Below the pieces are notes generated by a model. It did no database searches. It was not told the origin of the DNA and saw only the letters and a list, made by a program, of their open reading frames with translations. A stretch of DNA of 64,000 nucleotides from JBCFBK01 sp038562555 (GTDB lineage Bacteria; Bacteroidota; Bacteroidia; Bacteroidales; Prolixibacteraceae), in NCBI GenBank assembly GCA_038562555.1, contig JBCFBK010000031.1:3849-67848 (forward strand), given 5' to 3'. The first letter of the stretch is position 1. The number at the start of each line of letters is the position of its first letter. Positions 26,856-35,663 of the stretch are shown one piece after another. A program made the translations under genes and the position numbers.

Positions 26856-27046
26856 TTTAGTGTACGTTTTGATTGATGCATAAAGAAAACGAAAAATGAA
26901 GCCAAATTGTATCTTAATTTCTGTACAGAACCATTCTAAACAATTTCTTAATCCGGAGGCACAACGATAGCGAAAACGAGCGGCATGGGATTTTGTTCGT
27001 TATTACGTCAAAATAAAGTCGTACGCAAAGTAAAAAGTCCTGTCAT

Positions 27047-27124
27047 ATGAAAAAAAAAATGCTTAATTTAATCCCCACAATCATCAGCTACGTTTTCTTA
27101 ATTTTTTTTGGATTTTTTACATAG
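27047..27124 (+). CDS. Candidate 25-residue membrane peptide
   Basis: An ATG frame inside a 521-base gap (26856-27376) encodes a Lys-rich start (MKKKMLN) followed by one hydrophobic helix rich in Ile, Phe and Val and a TAG stop. A convincing terminator hairpin lies 60 bases downstream, so a short transcript with this ORF is plausible. The ORF is too short for statistics, and the poly-A/poly-T runs could create such a frame by chance. I see nothing else coding in the gap. Confidence 0.35.
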   Translation: MKKKMLNLIPTIISYVFLIFFGFFT

Positions 27125-27182
27125 TAAATTCTGAAGAAACGATCAGGAAATCTGGTTCAGCCGGTAAGTTAATCGGGGGACC

Positions 27183-27229
27183 AAAGAGGAAAGGGAAGAG
27201 ATCAGCAGATTTCTTCCTTTTCCTCTTTT
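27183..27229 (+). terminator. Long-stem intrinsic terminator
   Basis: AAAGAGGAAAGGGAAGA (27183-27199) pairs with TCTTCCTTTTCCTCTTT (27212-27228) with a single G-T wobble, leading into TTTTA. It lies 150 bases before the antiporter start and downstream of no annotated gene except the 25-codon ORF, so it probably ends a small transcript. Confidence 0.65.
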
Positions 27230-27376
27230 ACATCACGCTAAAAAGATGCCCCTGATCAGGCTGGTCAATCCAGCGTAAAGCTTGGCGGAGCAGTCGTGAA
27301 TGCGTATCTTTGAGAAACGGGGTGTGCTAAAGGCTTTCCCGTATAGTCAGATTATTCGAAAACAAAATAGCAGACG

Positions 27377-28894
27377 ATGGGAATATCGGTGGAATTGGTT
27401 TTGTTAGTCATGTCGGTCCTGTTTTTTTTGAGTATGCTGGCAGGAAAAGCAGGTTATAAGTTTGGCGTGCCTGTTTTGTTGTTGTTTCTGGCAGTGGGGA
27501 TGCTTAGCGGAAGCGACGGACTGGGCATCGAATTTGAGAATTTTGAGGTGGCGCAAACAATCGGAACGATCGCGCTGTGCATTATCCTGTTTTCGGGGGG
27601 GATGGATACGAAGATTGCTGATATCCGTCCTGTAATTCCGCAGGGGATTGTGCTGGCTACCATTGGGGTATTACTCACCACATTTTTTACGGGAATGATG
27701 ATCTGGCTGATCTTCAGTGTGACGGAAAGCGGGATCAGTGAAGGTGCCGGATTGCTTTCCGCACTGCTGTTGGCGGCCATCATGTCTTCTACCGATTCGG
27801 CCTCGGTGTTCGCCATTCTCCGTTCCAAAGGAATCCACCTGAAGAAAAACCTGCGTCCGCTGCTTGAGCTTGAGAGCGGAAGTAATGATCCGATGGCCTT
27901 CATGCTTACCATCACGCTGATCGGGATCATCCAATCGGGAGGCGATACCAATTACTGGCTGACAGGGGGCAAAATACTGATGCAGTTGATTATTGGCGGT
28001 GCAGCCGGGTTCTTTCTGGGTAAACTGGCCGTGCGGATTATCAATCATATTAAAATAGATAACGCGGCTTTTTATCCGATTTTGGTACTGACTTCCTGTA
28101 TTTTTATATTCTCCCTGACCTACTTCATCCAGGGAAACGGCTATCTGGCAGTTTATATAGGAGGGCTGGTGATCGGGAATGCTAAATTCATTCATAAACG
28201 TTCGGTTATGAACTTTTTCGACGGACTTGCATGGCTCAGCCAGATTCTGATGTTCCTTACTCTCGGTCTGCTCGTAAACCCGCACGAGCTGATCCCTGTT
28301 ATCATACCGGGACTGATCATCAGTCTGATCATGATCCTGATCACCCGGCCACTTAGTGTCTTTATCAGTTTGCTGCCATTCCGGAAAATGTCGTTTCGGG
28401 AAAAATCATTTATATCCTGGGTAGGACTCAGAGGCGCTGTCCCCATTATCTTTGCCATTATTCCGCTGGCAGAACAAGTGCCACACGCCCAATTTATTTT
28501 CAACCTGGTTTTTTTCTGCACGCTTGTTTCCCTGGTCGTCCAGGGAACAACCCTCACAGCCTTTGCAAGGTGGCATAAACTGGCCGATAAGCCGAGGGAA
28601 TATAAAAAGCTGGAAGAATTTGACCTGGAATTTTCTGATGAGATCAAGACGATAACCACCGAAATTGCAGTGATCGGTCAGACCTTATCCAATGGAAACC
28701 GGTTGATGGACATCCCGTTGCCTGACAAAACACTCGTGGTTATGGTCAAACGAAACGATAAGTATTTTGTGCCAACCGGAAACACGGTATTGCAGGAAGA
28801 TGATAAACTGCTCATCATTACCGACGATCAGGATGCCTTAATGGAAACCTACAGGAACATGGGAATAGAAGACGGCCTGGTTAAAAAACAATAA
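27377..28894 (+). CDS. Potassium/proton antiporter, CPA1 NhaP2 family
   Basis: A 505-residue membrane antiporter with about 12-13 helices over residues 5-390, then a soluble TrkA_C/RCK-C-like domain (about 410-500, ending DDKLLIITDDQDALMETY). The ion-site segment SSTDSASVFAILRSKGIHLK followed by LELESGSNDPMAFMLT is characteristic of NhaP2-type CPA1 exchangers. It exports K+ (or Na+) in exchange for H+ and would help in salt or pH stress. It is a single gene upstream of the arsenic operon. No regulatory link to the trehalose block can be shown. Confidence 0.9.
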   Translation: MGISVELVLLVMSVLFFLSMLAGKAGYKFGVPVLLLFLAVGMLSGSDGLGIEFENFEVAQTIGTIALCIILFSGGMDTKIADIRPVIPQGIVLATIGVLLTTFFTGMMIWLIFSVTESGISEGAGLLSALLLAAIMSSTDSASVFAILRSKGIHLKKNLRPLLELESGSNDPMAFMLTITLIGIIQSGGDTNYWLTGGKILMQLIIGGAAGFFLGKLAVRIINHIKIDNAAFYPILVLTSCIFIFSLTYFIQGNGYLAVYIGGLVIGNAKFIHKRSVMNFFDGLAWLSQILMFLTLGLLVNPHELIPVIIPGLIISLIMILITRPLSVFISLLPFRKMSFREKSFISWVGLRGAVPIIFAIIPLAEQVPHAQFIFNLVFFCTLVSLVVQGTTLTAFARWHKLADKPREYKKLEEFDLEFSDEIKTITTEIAVIGQTLSNGNRLMDIPLPDKTLVVMVKRNDKYFVPTGNTVLQEDDKLLIITDDQDALMETYRNMGIEDGLVKKQ

Positions 28895-28950
28895 TTGATT
28901 TTTGAGGGATCATATATTTTTTTTGTATAAAAATATGACGTATGTATACG

Positions 28951-28994
28951 CCGTATTATAATATGACGTATATTTGCGTCATATTATAATACGG
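28951..28994 (+). promoter_or_regulatory. arsR promoter/operator: perfect palindrome over a -7 box
   Basis: The arm CCGTATTATAATATGACG (28951-28968) and its exact reverse complement (28977-28994) flank the 8-base spacer TATATTTG (28969-28976). The spacer is a perfect Bacteroidota -7 element (TAnnTTTG). A diverged half-site with ATATGACGTATG lies just upstream (28933-28944). ArsR bound here would cover the -7 box, so repression by blocking polymerase is expected. The start codon is 6 bases after the palindrome, so the leader must be very short. Confidence 0.8.
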
Positions 28995-28999
28995 GAAAA

Positions 29000-29332
29000 A
29001 TGGTAACAGCAAAAAAGGATTTATTTGAACCTGAACTTCAGGAAGTAGCGGACCTTTTCCGGGTCTTGTCACATCCGGCACGTTTGCAGATCCTGTTATT
29101 CCTCGCGGAAACGAAGATCTGTATTTCGGGTGATATTTCAGAAGAACTCCCCCTGAGCAGGACAACGGTGAATCAGCATTTGAAGGAATTGAAGGAAGCA
29201 GGGCTGATCAGGGGGCAGGTCGAAGGAGCGCGGGTGAATTATTGTCTCAACCCGCTTGGCGTGCAGGAAATGAATAAGTATATCACAAAGTTTTTAAGCC
29301 GGATTCAAATCGAACCGGATATTTGTTGCTAA
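29000..29332 (+). CDS. arsR: ArsR-family arsenic-responsive repressor
   Basis: A 110-residue winged-helix repressor: LFRVLSHPARLQILLFLAE (19-37), recognition helix region LSRTTVNQHLKELKEAGLI (52-70) and wing GQVEGARVNYCL. Candidate As(III) ligands are Cys41 (KICISGDIS), Cys82 (NYCLNP) and the C-terminal pair Cys109-Cys110. The classic ELCVCDL metal site of E. coli ArsR is absent, so the sensing site has been rearranged, probably toward the C-terminal CC. It directly follows its own palindromic operator and heads arsC-arsM-acr3. Confidence 0.92.
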   Translation: MVTAKKDLFEPELQEVADLFRVLSHPARLQILLFLAETKICISGDISEELPLSRTTVNQHLKELKEAGLIRGQVEGARVNYCLNPLGVQEMNKYITKFLSRIQIEPDICC

Positions 29333-29334
29333 TC

Positions 29335-29397
29335 CATTCCTGCGGAAGCAGGAGTCTCAGGAGCAGGTATAAAAAGGTTCCTGCCTTCGCAGAACGA
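29335..29397 (+). other. Imperfect stem-loop between arsR and arsC
   Basis: The gap after arsR holds CCTGC-GGAA-GCAGG (29340-29353), and a longer imperfect pairing of TTCCTGCGGAAGCAGGA with TTCCTGCCTTCGCAGAA (29380-29396). No T tract follows. It could stabilise or attenuate the operon mRNA. Confidence 0.35.
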
Positions 29398-29423
29398 ATT
29401 TAAGTTAAATTAAAGAATTAGTT

Positions 29424-29849
29424 ATGAAGATCCTTGTTTTATGTACAGGCAATAGTTGCCGCAGCCAGATGGCTCATGGCTTTTTGCAATCGTTCGACCC
29501 GCGCATGGACGTTCATTCGGCCGGAACAGAACCTGCAGAGCGGGTTAATCCGAAAGCTGTTCAGGTCATGAAGGAAGCCGGAGTTAATATAAGCGGGCAT
29601 AACCCCAGGCAGGTCGATCAGTATCTGAAGGACGAATGGGATTATGTGATCACGGTTTGTGACAGTGCCAATGAAACCTGTCCGACATTTTTAGGAAAAG
29701 TCAGGCACCGCCTGCATATGGGCTTTGAAGATCCTTCGCATGCTACGGGCACGGATGATTTTATATGGAGTGAGTTCCGCAGGGTCAGAGACCAGATCAA
29801 AGAATCGTTTTATAAGTTTTATATCGAACAAATGAAGCCTCAATTATAA
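29424..29849 (+). CDS. arsC: Thioredoxin-coupled arsenate reductase
   Basis: A 141-residue arsenate reductase of the low-molecular-weight-phosphatase fold, reducing As(V) to As(III). The P-loop is CTGNSCRS (Cys7, Arg13), and the redox relay pair is Cys79 and Cys86 in VITVCDSANETCP, spaced as in the Staphylococcus pI258 enzyme. The general-acid Asp is in FEDPSH. It lies 5 bases before arsM. Its product As(III) is the substrate of both ArsM and Acr3 downstream. Confidence 0.94.
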   Translation: MKILVLCTGNSCRSQMAHGFLQSFDPRMDVHSAGTEPAERVNPKAVQVMKEAGVNISGHNPRQVDQYLKDEWDYVITVCDSANETCPTFLGKVRHRLHMGFEDPSHATGTDDFIWSEFRRVRDQIKESFYKFYIEQMKPQL

Positions 29850-29854
29850 CAGTT

Positions 29855-30664
29855 ATGGAAACAAAAGATCTAAAATTGGTTGTGCAGGAAAAATACGGTG
29901 AAATTGCCGGACAAAGCAAATTGATGAACCAGAATTCCTGTTGCGGGTCGTCCGCTTGCTGCGGCGAAATGGATTACTCTGTTTTCAGTGACGATTATTC
30001 GGGGCAGAAAGGTTATGTTGCCGATGCAGATCTCGGACTTGGATGCGGGTTGCCAACCGAATTTGCCGGAATTGAGAAAGGGCATCGGGTACTTGACCTG
30101 GGCAGCGGAGCGGGAAATGACTGTTTCGTGGCCCGGGCGCTGGTGGGCGACGAAGGACAGGTTACAGGACTTGACTTTACCGACGCCATGCTGGACAAGG
30201 CCCGCAGAAATAACGAAAAGCTGGGCTATACCAACGTTAGCTTTGTGAAGGGCGACATCGAAGAAATGCCGCTTCCGGATACATCGTTCGATGTGGTGAT
30301 CAGCAACTGTGTACTTAATCTGGTACCTGACAAGCGCAAAGCTTTTAGCGAAATATACCGGGTGCTTAAGGGCGAAGGACATTTTTGTGTATCGGATGTG
30401 GTTCTTGACGGCGATCTGCCCGGCAAACTGAAAGAGGCTGCCGAATTATACGCCGGCTGCGTTTCTGGTGCAATCGGGAAAGAATCCTACCTGGAATTGA
30501 TCCGGGAAAAAGGTTTTGCCGATGTTACCGTGCATAAACAAAAAAGGATTGTTCTTCCGGAAGCGGTATTGAAGAGCTACCTGACAGAAGCGGAAACGGA
30601 GTCATTTATCCGTTCCGGTGCCGGGATTTACAGCATTACTGTCACGGCAAATAAGAAAGGATAG
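29855..30664 (+). CDS. arsM: Arsenite S-adenosylmethionine methyltransferase
   Basis: A 269-residue class I methyltransferase. The SAM motif is VLDLGSGAGND (79-89), and the three arsenite-binding cysteines of ArsM are in place: Cys64 (GLGCGLP), Cys152 (ISNCVLNL) and Cys202 (YAGCVSGA). There are two N-terminal CC pairs (Cys29-30 and Cys35-36), as in many bacterial ArsM. It methylates As(III) to volatile or exported methyl species. It is 5 bases from arsC and 42 bases before the efflux gene. Confidence 0.94.
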   Translation: METKDLKLVVQEKYGEIAGQSKLMNQNSCCGSSACCGEMDYSVFSDDYSGQKGYVADADLGLGCGLPTEFAGIEKGHRVLDLGSGAGNDCFVARALVGDEGQVTGLDFTDAMLDKARRNNEKLGYTNVSFVKGDIEEMPLPDTSFDVVISNCVLNLVPDKRKAFSEIYRVLKGEGHFCVSDVVLDGDLPGKLKEAAELYAGCVSGAIGKESYLELIREKGFADVTVHKQKRIVLPEAVLKSYLTEAETESFIRSGAGIYSITVTANKKG

Positions 30665-30706
30665 GCCGTCGCCGGTATCGTATTGGCGGTCAAAAACAAG
30701 GAGGAT

Positions 30707-31756
30707 ATGCAAAAGAAAATTGGTTTTTTCGACAAATACCTGAGCTTATGGGTGGCGCTGTGTATTGCCGGCGGTATTGCTATCGGCTATCTGGCTGGTG
30801 ATTCCGTTCAGCTATTAAGCAGTATGGAGGTTTTCCGGGTCAATATTCCTGTAGCCATTTTAGTATGGCTGATGATCTACCCCATGATGCTCCAGATCGA
30901 TTTTTCCAGTGTCAGAAATGTGGGCAGGCGGCCAAAGGGCCTGATCCTGACGATTGTAGTGAACTGGCTCATCAAGCCTTTTACCATGGCTTTCTTTGCC
31001 TGGATCTTTTTTTCAAAGATCTATTCAGCCTTTATTTCACCGGAAATGGCCGGTGAATATATTGCAGGAGCAATTTTGCTCGGTGCGGCGCCCTGTACGG
31101 CTATGGTTTTTGTATGGAGCTATTTAACCGATGGAGACCCTAATTATACGCTCGTACAGGTATCGGTGAACGACCTGATCATTTTAGTGGCCTTTGTTCC
31201 CATTGTAGGGTTGCTTCTCGGTATCACGAACGTGGAAATCCCCTATGAAACGCTGATCGCCAGTGTGCTTATCTTTGTGGTGATACCGCTCGGTGCAGGA
31301 TACCTGACGCAACGGATACTTTTACGGACGAAAGGCGAGGCGTGGTTTAAACAGAAGTTCCTGCCCCGTTTCAAACCGGTATCGGTCATCGCCCTTTTAA
31401 CCACGCTGGTCTTACTGTTTGCCTTTCAGGGCGGCAATATCACCAATAACCCCATGATTATTCTGCTGGTCGCGATACCCCTGATCCTGCAGACTTATTT
31501 TATCTTTTTTATTTCATGGTTTGCCGGCCGGTTTATGAAGCTCCCTTATGCGGTTTGTTCCCCGGCTGCATTGATTGGTGCCAGCAACTTTTTTGAACTC
31601 GCTGTAGCGGTTGCCATTGCCCTGTTTGGACTGCAATCGCCGGCAGCTTTAGTTACCGTGGTGGGTGTTTTGGTTGAAGTGCCGGTGATGCTGTCGCTGG
31701 TTGCCTTCGTGAATCGTTCCAGGAAGACTTACCCGGTCCACCTTAACCATCGGTAA
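30707..31756 (+). CDS. acr3: ACR3-family arsenite efflux transporter
   Basis: A 349-residue inner-membrane carrier with about ten helices that expels As(III) using the proton gradient. The conserved Cys lies in GAILLGAAPCTAMVFVWSYL; FFELAVAVAIALFG and NWLIKPF are further family signatures. The start is set at the ATG at 30707 by a strong AAGGAGG ribosome binding site at 30698-30704; an in-frame TTG at 30683 is less likely. It is the last gene of the arsenic operon. Confidence 0.94.
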   Translation: MQKKIGFFDKYLSLWVALCIAGGIAIGYLAGDSVQLLSSMEVFRVNIPVAILVWLMIYPMMLQIDFSSVRNVGRRPKGLILTIVVNWLIKPFTMAFFAWIFFSKIYSAFISPEMAGEYIAGAILLGAAPCTAMVFVWSYLTDGDPNYTLVQVSVNDLIILVAFVPIVGLLLGITNVEIPYETLIASVLIFVVIPLGAGYLTQRILLRTKGEAWFKQKFLPRFKPVSVIALLTTLVLLFAFQGGNITNNPMIILLVAIPLILQTYFIFFISWFAGRFMKLPYAVCSPAALIGASNFFELAVAVAIALFGLQSPAALVTVVGVLVEVPVMLSLVAFVNRSRKTYPVHLNHR

Positions 31757-31966
31757 AAAAGGTAGGTTCACCCGGAATCTGTCTCTTTTTCCTATTCTCG
31801 TCCACAGTGTTCCTGTTGTTTACTATGTACTTATTTGCGGCAGAGTATGACCTGAGCCGGCCAAATATCCCGTTCATCCCCCGAAAAACTGCTGTTCACC
31901 GAATTTTTGAACATTTGTATAACAAGTTTAAGTAGCTTCGCCGCCGAAAACTGAAACAATTGAACA

Positions 31967-34306
31967 ATGCGAACAACCATGATGAGGCAGGTATGCCTCT
32001 TTCTAATCCTTATTTTAAGCTTCCATGTCCAGGCAGACTCGCTTGAAAAGAAGCGAATAACCATCAGCGGTTATGTCAGGGATGCTTCAAATGGTGAAGC
32101 CCTGATCGGCGCGACGGTTTTTGTTCCGGGAAAATCGGCGGGAACTGCAACCAATGCGTATGGTTTTTACTCCCTGAGTTTTGAAACAGGGGAATATGAT
32201 TTTCAATTTGGCTACATCGGGTACAAAACTGAAATACACCGGGTAAACCTGCAAACAGATCTTACGGTCAACATCGATCTTTCACCGGAGGCCCAGGAAC
32301 TGGAAGAATTCGAAGTTGTGGCGAACAAGCAGGGTGTGGATCTGCGAAAACCCGAAATGGGCTCGGCAACCCTGCCGATGAAGACCATCCGGCAGATACC
32401 AGCCATTATGGGTGAAGTTGACCTGATCAAAGCAATCCAGTTGCTTCCCGGCGTCCAGCCTACCAGCGAAGGCTCGTCCTCTTTCAGCGTGCGGGGAGGA
32501 TCGGGCGATCAGAACCTGATCCTTCTCGATGAGGCAACCGTTTATAATGCTTCTCACCTGATGGGCTTTTTCTCGGTTTTTAATAATGACGCAATCAACT
32601 CGGTTAAGATCTATAAGGGAGACATCCCGGTGTGGGCCGGGGGCCGTCTGGCTTCACTGCTCGACATAAGAATGAAAGAGGGCAATAACAAACGCTTCGG
32701 GGCATCCGGAGGGATCGGGTTACTCTCCAGCCGCCTGACACTGGAGGGACCGATCCAAAAAGACAAAAGCTCGTTTATTCTCTCCGGACGGCGCTCTTAC
32801 TTTGATCTGTTTACGGCCCTGTCAAGCGATGAGGACATCAAGGATACAAAACTTTACTTTTACGACCTGAACGGAAAAGTAAATTTCACCCTGGGCGAGA
32901 AAGACCGGTTGTATTTTTCGGGCTACTCGGGCAGGGACGTCTATGATAATGATTTTGCCGGGATGGCTTTTGGGAACCGGACCTTTACAACCCGCTGGAA
33001 TCACCTGTTCAGCCATAAGATATTCTCGAACCTGAGCCTGATGTACAGTAAGTATGACTATAAACTTGATTTCTCTTCGACCGAGAGCAACGACTATATC
33101 TGGAAATATGATATGGACGATGCGGGGTTCAAATACGACCTTGGCTTTCTGATATCTTCGCGCTTTGAGTTGAAATCCGGCTTCCAGTGGGCTTTCCATA
33201 CCATGCATCCCGGGGAGGTTTCGTCGACAGGAAATAACTTCGAACCCTATATTCTTCAGACGAAAAAATCGGCCGAAGGTGCAGGCTATCTGCAGGCAGA
33301 ACAAAAAATAGGCGAAAAGCTGATCCTGCGGTATGGAATTCGCTGGTCACTTTTTGCCAACCGGGGGGTTGACACTGTTTATGTGTATAACAATCAGTAT
33401 GAAGAAACCGGCGTGAAGACTTACAAAGACGGTGACTGGTTTAACTGGCAAAACGGGCTGGAACCGCGATTTGGCATGTCTTTTTTGCTAAACAGCGTCT
33501 CATCGCTTAAGGCCAGCTATGCCCGCTCCCGGCAGTATTACCAGATCGCCACAAACTCGACATCCGGAACCCCGCTTGACCTCTGGTTTACTGCAAGTCC
33601 GAACGTGAAGCCTCAGATCTCGGATCAGTGGTCGGTGGGATACAACCGGTTTCTCTACAATCAAAAAATTGAGCTTTCAGCCGAATTATATTACAAGCAT
33701 ATGCAGAACACGATCGACTTTAAAGATCATCCGGAGCTCTATTTCAACCGTAAACTGGAAGGGGAACTGCGTTACGGGAAAAGTTATGCTTACGGAGCTG
33801 AGCTGATGGCGATGCTCAATTTCAAAAGACTTAACGGGTGGGTCAGTTATACCTATACGCATTCCGAACGCAAAATTGACCAGATTGCCGACGGTGACTG
33901 GTTTACCTCGCCTTTTGAAAAGCCGCATGGCGTCAATATTGTCCTTAATTACCAACATAATAAAAAGAACAGCTTCGGATTAAACTGGGTTTATGCGACA
34001 GGACAACCTGCCACTTTCCCGGTGGGGCGTATGCAGTACGGCAATGTTGTGCTTCCCATCTATTCCGACCGGAATTCAGAACGCTTCCCGGCCTATCACC
34101 GGCTCGATTTGTCGTATACGCACAAACTGCGTAACTGGGGAAAGGTGGAAAGAGACCTCAGCTTTTCGCTGTATAATGCCTACGGACGCCGTAACACCTG
34201 GGCTATTCAGTTTGAAGAAGACGAAAACGATCCCCGTGTGATGAAGGCGAAAAACCATTACCTGTTCACCTTTGTCCCCTCAATTACTTATAACCTTAAA
34301 TTCTGA
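31967..34306 (+). CDS. TonB-dependent receptor with carboxypeptidase-like N-terminal domain
   Basis: A 779-residue outer-membrane receptor. It has a signal segment (VCLFLILILSFHVQADS), a carboxypeptidase-D regulatory-like domain (ISGYVRDASNGEALIGATVFVPGKSAGTA..., about 25-100), a plug with QLLPGVQPTSEGSSSFSVRG and a barrel ending FVPSITYNLKF. No STN domain, so it is not FecR-regulated. It is shorter than SusC and is paired, 6 bases later, with a DUF4249 lipoprotein instead of SusD. This two-gene pair is common in Bacteroidota, with an unknown ligand. Confidence 0.9.
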   Translation: MRTTMMRQVCLFLILILSFHVQADSLEKKRITISGYVRDASNGEALIGATVFVPGKSAGTATNAYGFYSLSFETGEYDFQFGYIGYKTEIHRVNLQTDLTVNIDLSPEAQELEEFEVVANKQGVDLRKPEMGSATLPMKTIRQIPAIMGEVDLIKAIQLLPGVQPTSEGSSSFSVRGGSGDQNLILLDEATVYNASHLMGFFSVFNNDAINSVKIYKGDIPVWAGGRLASLLDIRMKEGNNKRFGASGGIGLLSSRLTLEGPIQKDKSSFILSGRRSYFDLFTALSSDEDIKDTKLYFYDLNGKVNFTLGEKDRLYFSGYSGRDVYDNDFAGMAFGNRTFTTRWNHLFSHKIFSNLSLMYSKYDYKLDFSSTESNDYIWKYDMDDAGFKYDLGFLISSRFELKSGFQWAFHTMHPGEVSSTGNNFEPYILQTKKSAEGAGYLQAEQKIGEKLILRYGIRWSLFANRGVDTVYVYNNQYEETGVKTYKDGDWFNWQNGLEPRFGMSFLLNSVSSLKASYARSRQYYQIATNSTSGTPLDLWFTASPNVKPQISDQWSVGYNRFLYNQKIELSAELYYKHMQNTIDFKDHPELYFNRKLEGELRYGKSYAYGAELMAMLNFKRLNGWVSYTYTHSERKIDQIADGDWFTSPFEKPHGVNIVLNYQHNKKNSFGLNWVYATGQPATFPVGRMQYGNVVLPIYSDRNSERFPAYHRLDLSYTHKLRNWGKVERDLSFSLYNAYGRRNTWAIQFEEDENDPRVMKAKNHYLFTFVPSITYNLKF

Positions 34307-34312
34307 TTACCC

Positions 34313-35176
34313 ATGAGAAAGCAGATAATATACATTTTCGCGTTGCTGTTTACTGTGGCCTGCAAGGAAGATATTGATCTTAACCTGAAAAGCCACGGAA
34401 CCCGCATGCTTGTTGTGGAAGGGCAGATTACCAGCGATACCACCGCTCACCAGGTCAGACTGAGCTATACATCCGATTACTATGAAACAGGAACTGAGCT
34501 TGTTGAAAATGCTGCAGTGAGCCTGTCGGACGGGACTAATACTTTCGTCCTGACCGAGGATAACCAGGAAAGAGGTCTTTTTAAAACGGATCCTGATTTC
34601 TACGGCCTTCCGGGAAAGACCTACAGTCTTTCCATAACCGGAATCGACTCTGATGAAGACGGCGAAACTGAAACCTATACCGCGCAAAGCACTATGCCGG
34701 CAACGACGCTGGCCGATTCAATCCGGGTGGCGGTGGTGCATAAATTCTACACCGATGTGTTGCAGATAAGCTATTTTGCAAAACCTGAGGATCCGACTCC
34801 CGGCGATGCCTATCTTTTCCGGGCAAGCGTAAATAATGTGATGGTGACCGATTCGCTGGACGAATGGAGTTTTACAGACGATAAGCTTTTCAATGGACAA
34901 CCGGCGGAAGATGAACCGGTGATTTATCTGGATCAGGAAATTGAGCAGTATAAAGTCAAGGATGGTGATCTGATTATGCTCGAGTATTCGCATATTCCTT
35001 ATGCGTACTATCGGTTTTTGAATGATGCCCTTTGGGAGTACTGGGGTTCTGATCCTTTTGGAGGTAATCCGGCAAACATCCCGACCAATATCACTGGTCC
35101 ACGCAAAGCCTGGGGCTTTTTCGCTGCCTATTCCATCGACCGGAAAACGAGAGTGCTTCGAATCGCTGAAAACTAA
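34313..35176 (+). CDS. DUF4249 lipoprotein
   Basis: A 287-residue lipoprotein (lipobox FTVAC, Cys17, followed by KEDIDL). The all-beta N-terminal half (RMLVVEGQITSDTTAHQVRL, then AAVSLSDGTNTFVLTE and YGLPGKTYSLSITG) is the DUF4249 signature. It is co-transcribed with the TonB receptor 6 bases upstream and probably sits on it as a surface partner. The operon ends at the bidirectional terminator 6 bases later. Confidence 0.87.
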   Translation: MRKQIIYIFALLFTVACKEDIDLNLKSHGTRMLVVEGQITSDTTAHQVRLSYTSDYYETGTELVENAAVSLSDGTNTFVLTEDNQERGLFKTDPDFYGLPGKTYSLSITGIDSDEDGETETYTAQSTMPATTLADSIRVAVVHKFYTDVLQISYFAKPEDPTPGDAYLFRASVNNVMVTDSLDEWSFTDDKLFNGQPAEDEPVIYLDQEIEQYKVKDGDLIMLEYSHIPYAYYRFLNDALWEYWGSDPFGGNPANIPTNITGPRKAWGFFAAYSIDRKTRVLRIAEN

Positions 35177-35181
35177 AAGAA

Positions 35182-35228
35182 AGGGCTGTATCAGAACAAG
35201 GGTAACATCCGGTTTCCGATACAGCCCT
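35182..35228. terminator. Bidirectional terminator hairpin
   Basis: AGGGCTGTATC (35182-35192) and GATACAGCCCT (35218-35228) are perfect complements around a 25-base loop, followed by GATTTTG on the plus strand and TTTCTTTTAG on the minus strand. It sits between the ends of the convergent DUF4249 gene and the DxDxDG-protein gene. Confidence 0.75.
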
Positions 35229-35236
35229 GATTTTGT

Positions 35237-35614
35237 TTATTTCTTTACGGGTTCCTTGAAGTTATCGCAAACGCCGTCTTTGTCAGCATCTGCGAAATTC
35301 CGGCCTTTGCCCTGAGGTTTGCCTTGTCCGGTGCAAACGCCTTTACCTTGTCCGTTCCCTTGTGCAAGGCCTTGTCCTTGTCCCTTACACGCAGCTTGTC
35401 CTTTGCAGGCACCTTGCCTTTTCCCGTTGCAAATGCCCTGCCCGGCTTTTACTGCCTGGTAATTGTCGCATACGCCGTCGTTATTGTTGTCTACAAATGC
35501 CTGCCCCTTCACGGGGGTATCTTTGGGTACATTTGTATTGTTATTGGTTTGTGCACTAACCAATGTTGTTGCAGCCATTAAGGCTAATCCTGAAAGTAAA
35601 ATCCGTAGCTTCAT
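35237..35614 (-). CDS. Small secreted protein with DxDxDGVCDN repeats
   Basis: A secreted protein of about 125 residues (signal segment to VSAQ). Two near-identical Asp-rich loops, FVDNNNDGVCDN and FADADKDGVCDN, resemble Ca-binding loops of thrombospondin-type-3 or EF-hand type, each with one Cys. Between them is a Gly/Gln/Lys linker with Cys in repeated CNGK, CKGQ and CTGQ contexts. An alternative ATG lies at 35620. It is the last gene of a sigma / anti-sigma / metal-sensor operon, so binding of divalent metal in the periplasm is a reasonable guess. I know of no assigned function. Confidence 0.75.
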   Translation of the reverse strand: MKLRILLSGLALMAATTLVSAQTNNNTNVPKDTPVKGQAFVDNNNDGVCDNYQAVKAGQGICNGKRQGACKGQAACKGQGQGLAQGNGQGKGVCTGQGKPQGKGRNFADADKDGVCDNFKEPVKK

Positions 35615-35663
35615 AATCATAAAAATTAAAACGTGTGTTATTTAAAATGTTCATCTAAAAAAT

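Noticed and set aside
35300..35470. Repetitive DNA resembling a short tandem array or CRISPR-like repeats
   Set aside because: The repeats are in frame and encode the Gly/Gln/Lys/Cys linker of a secreted protein; spacing is irregular and there are no unique spacers.
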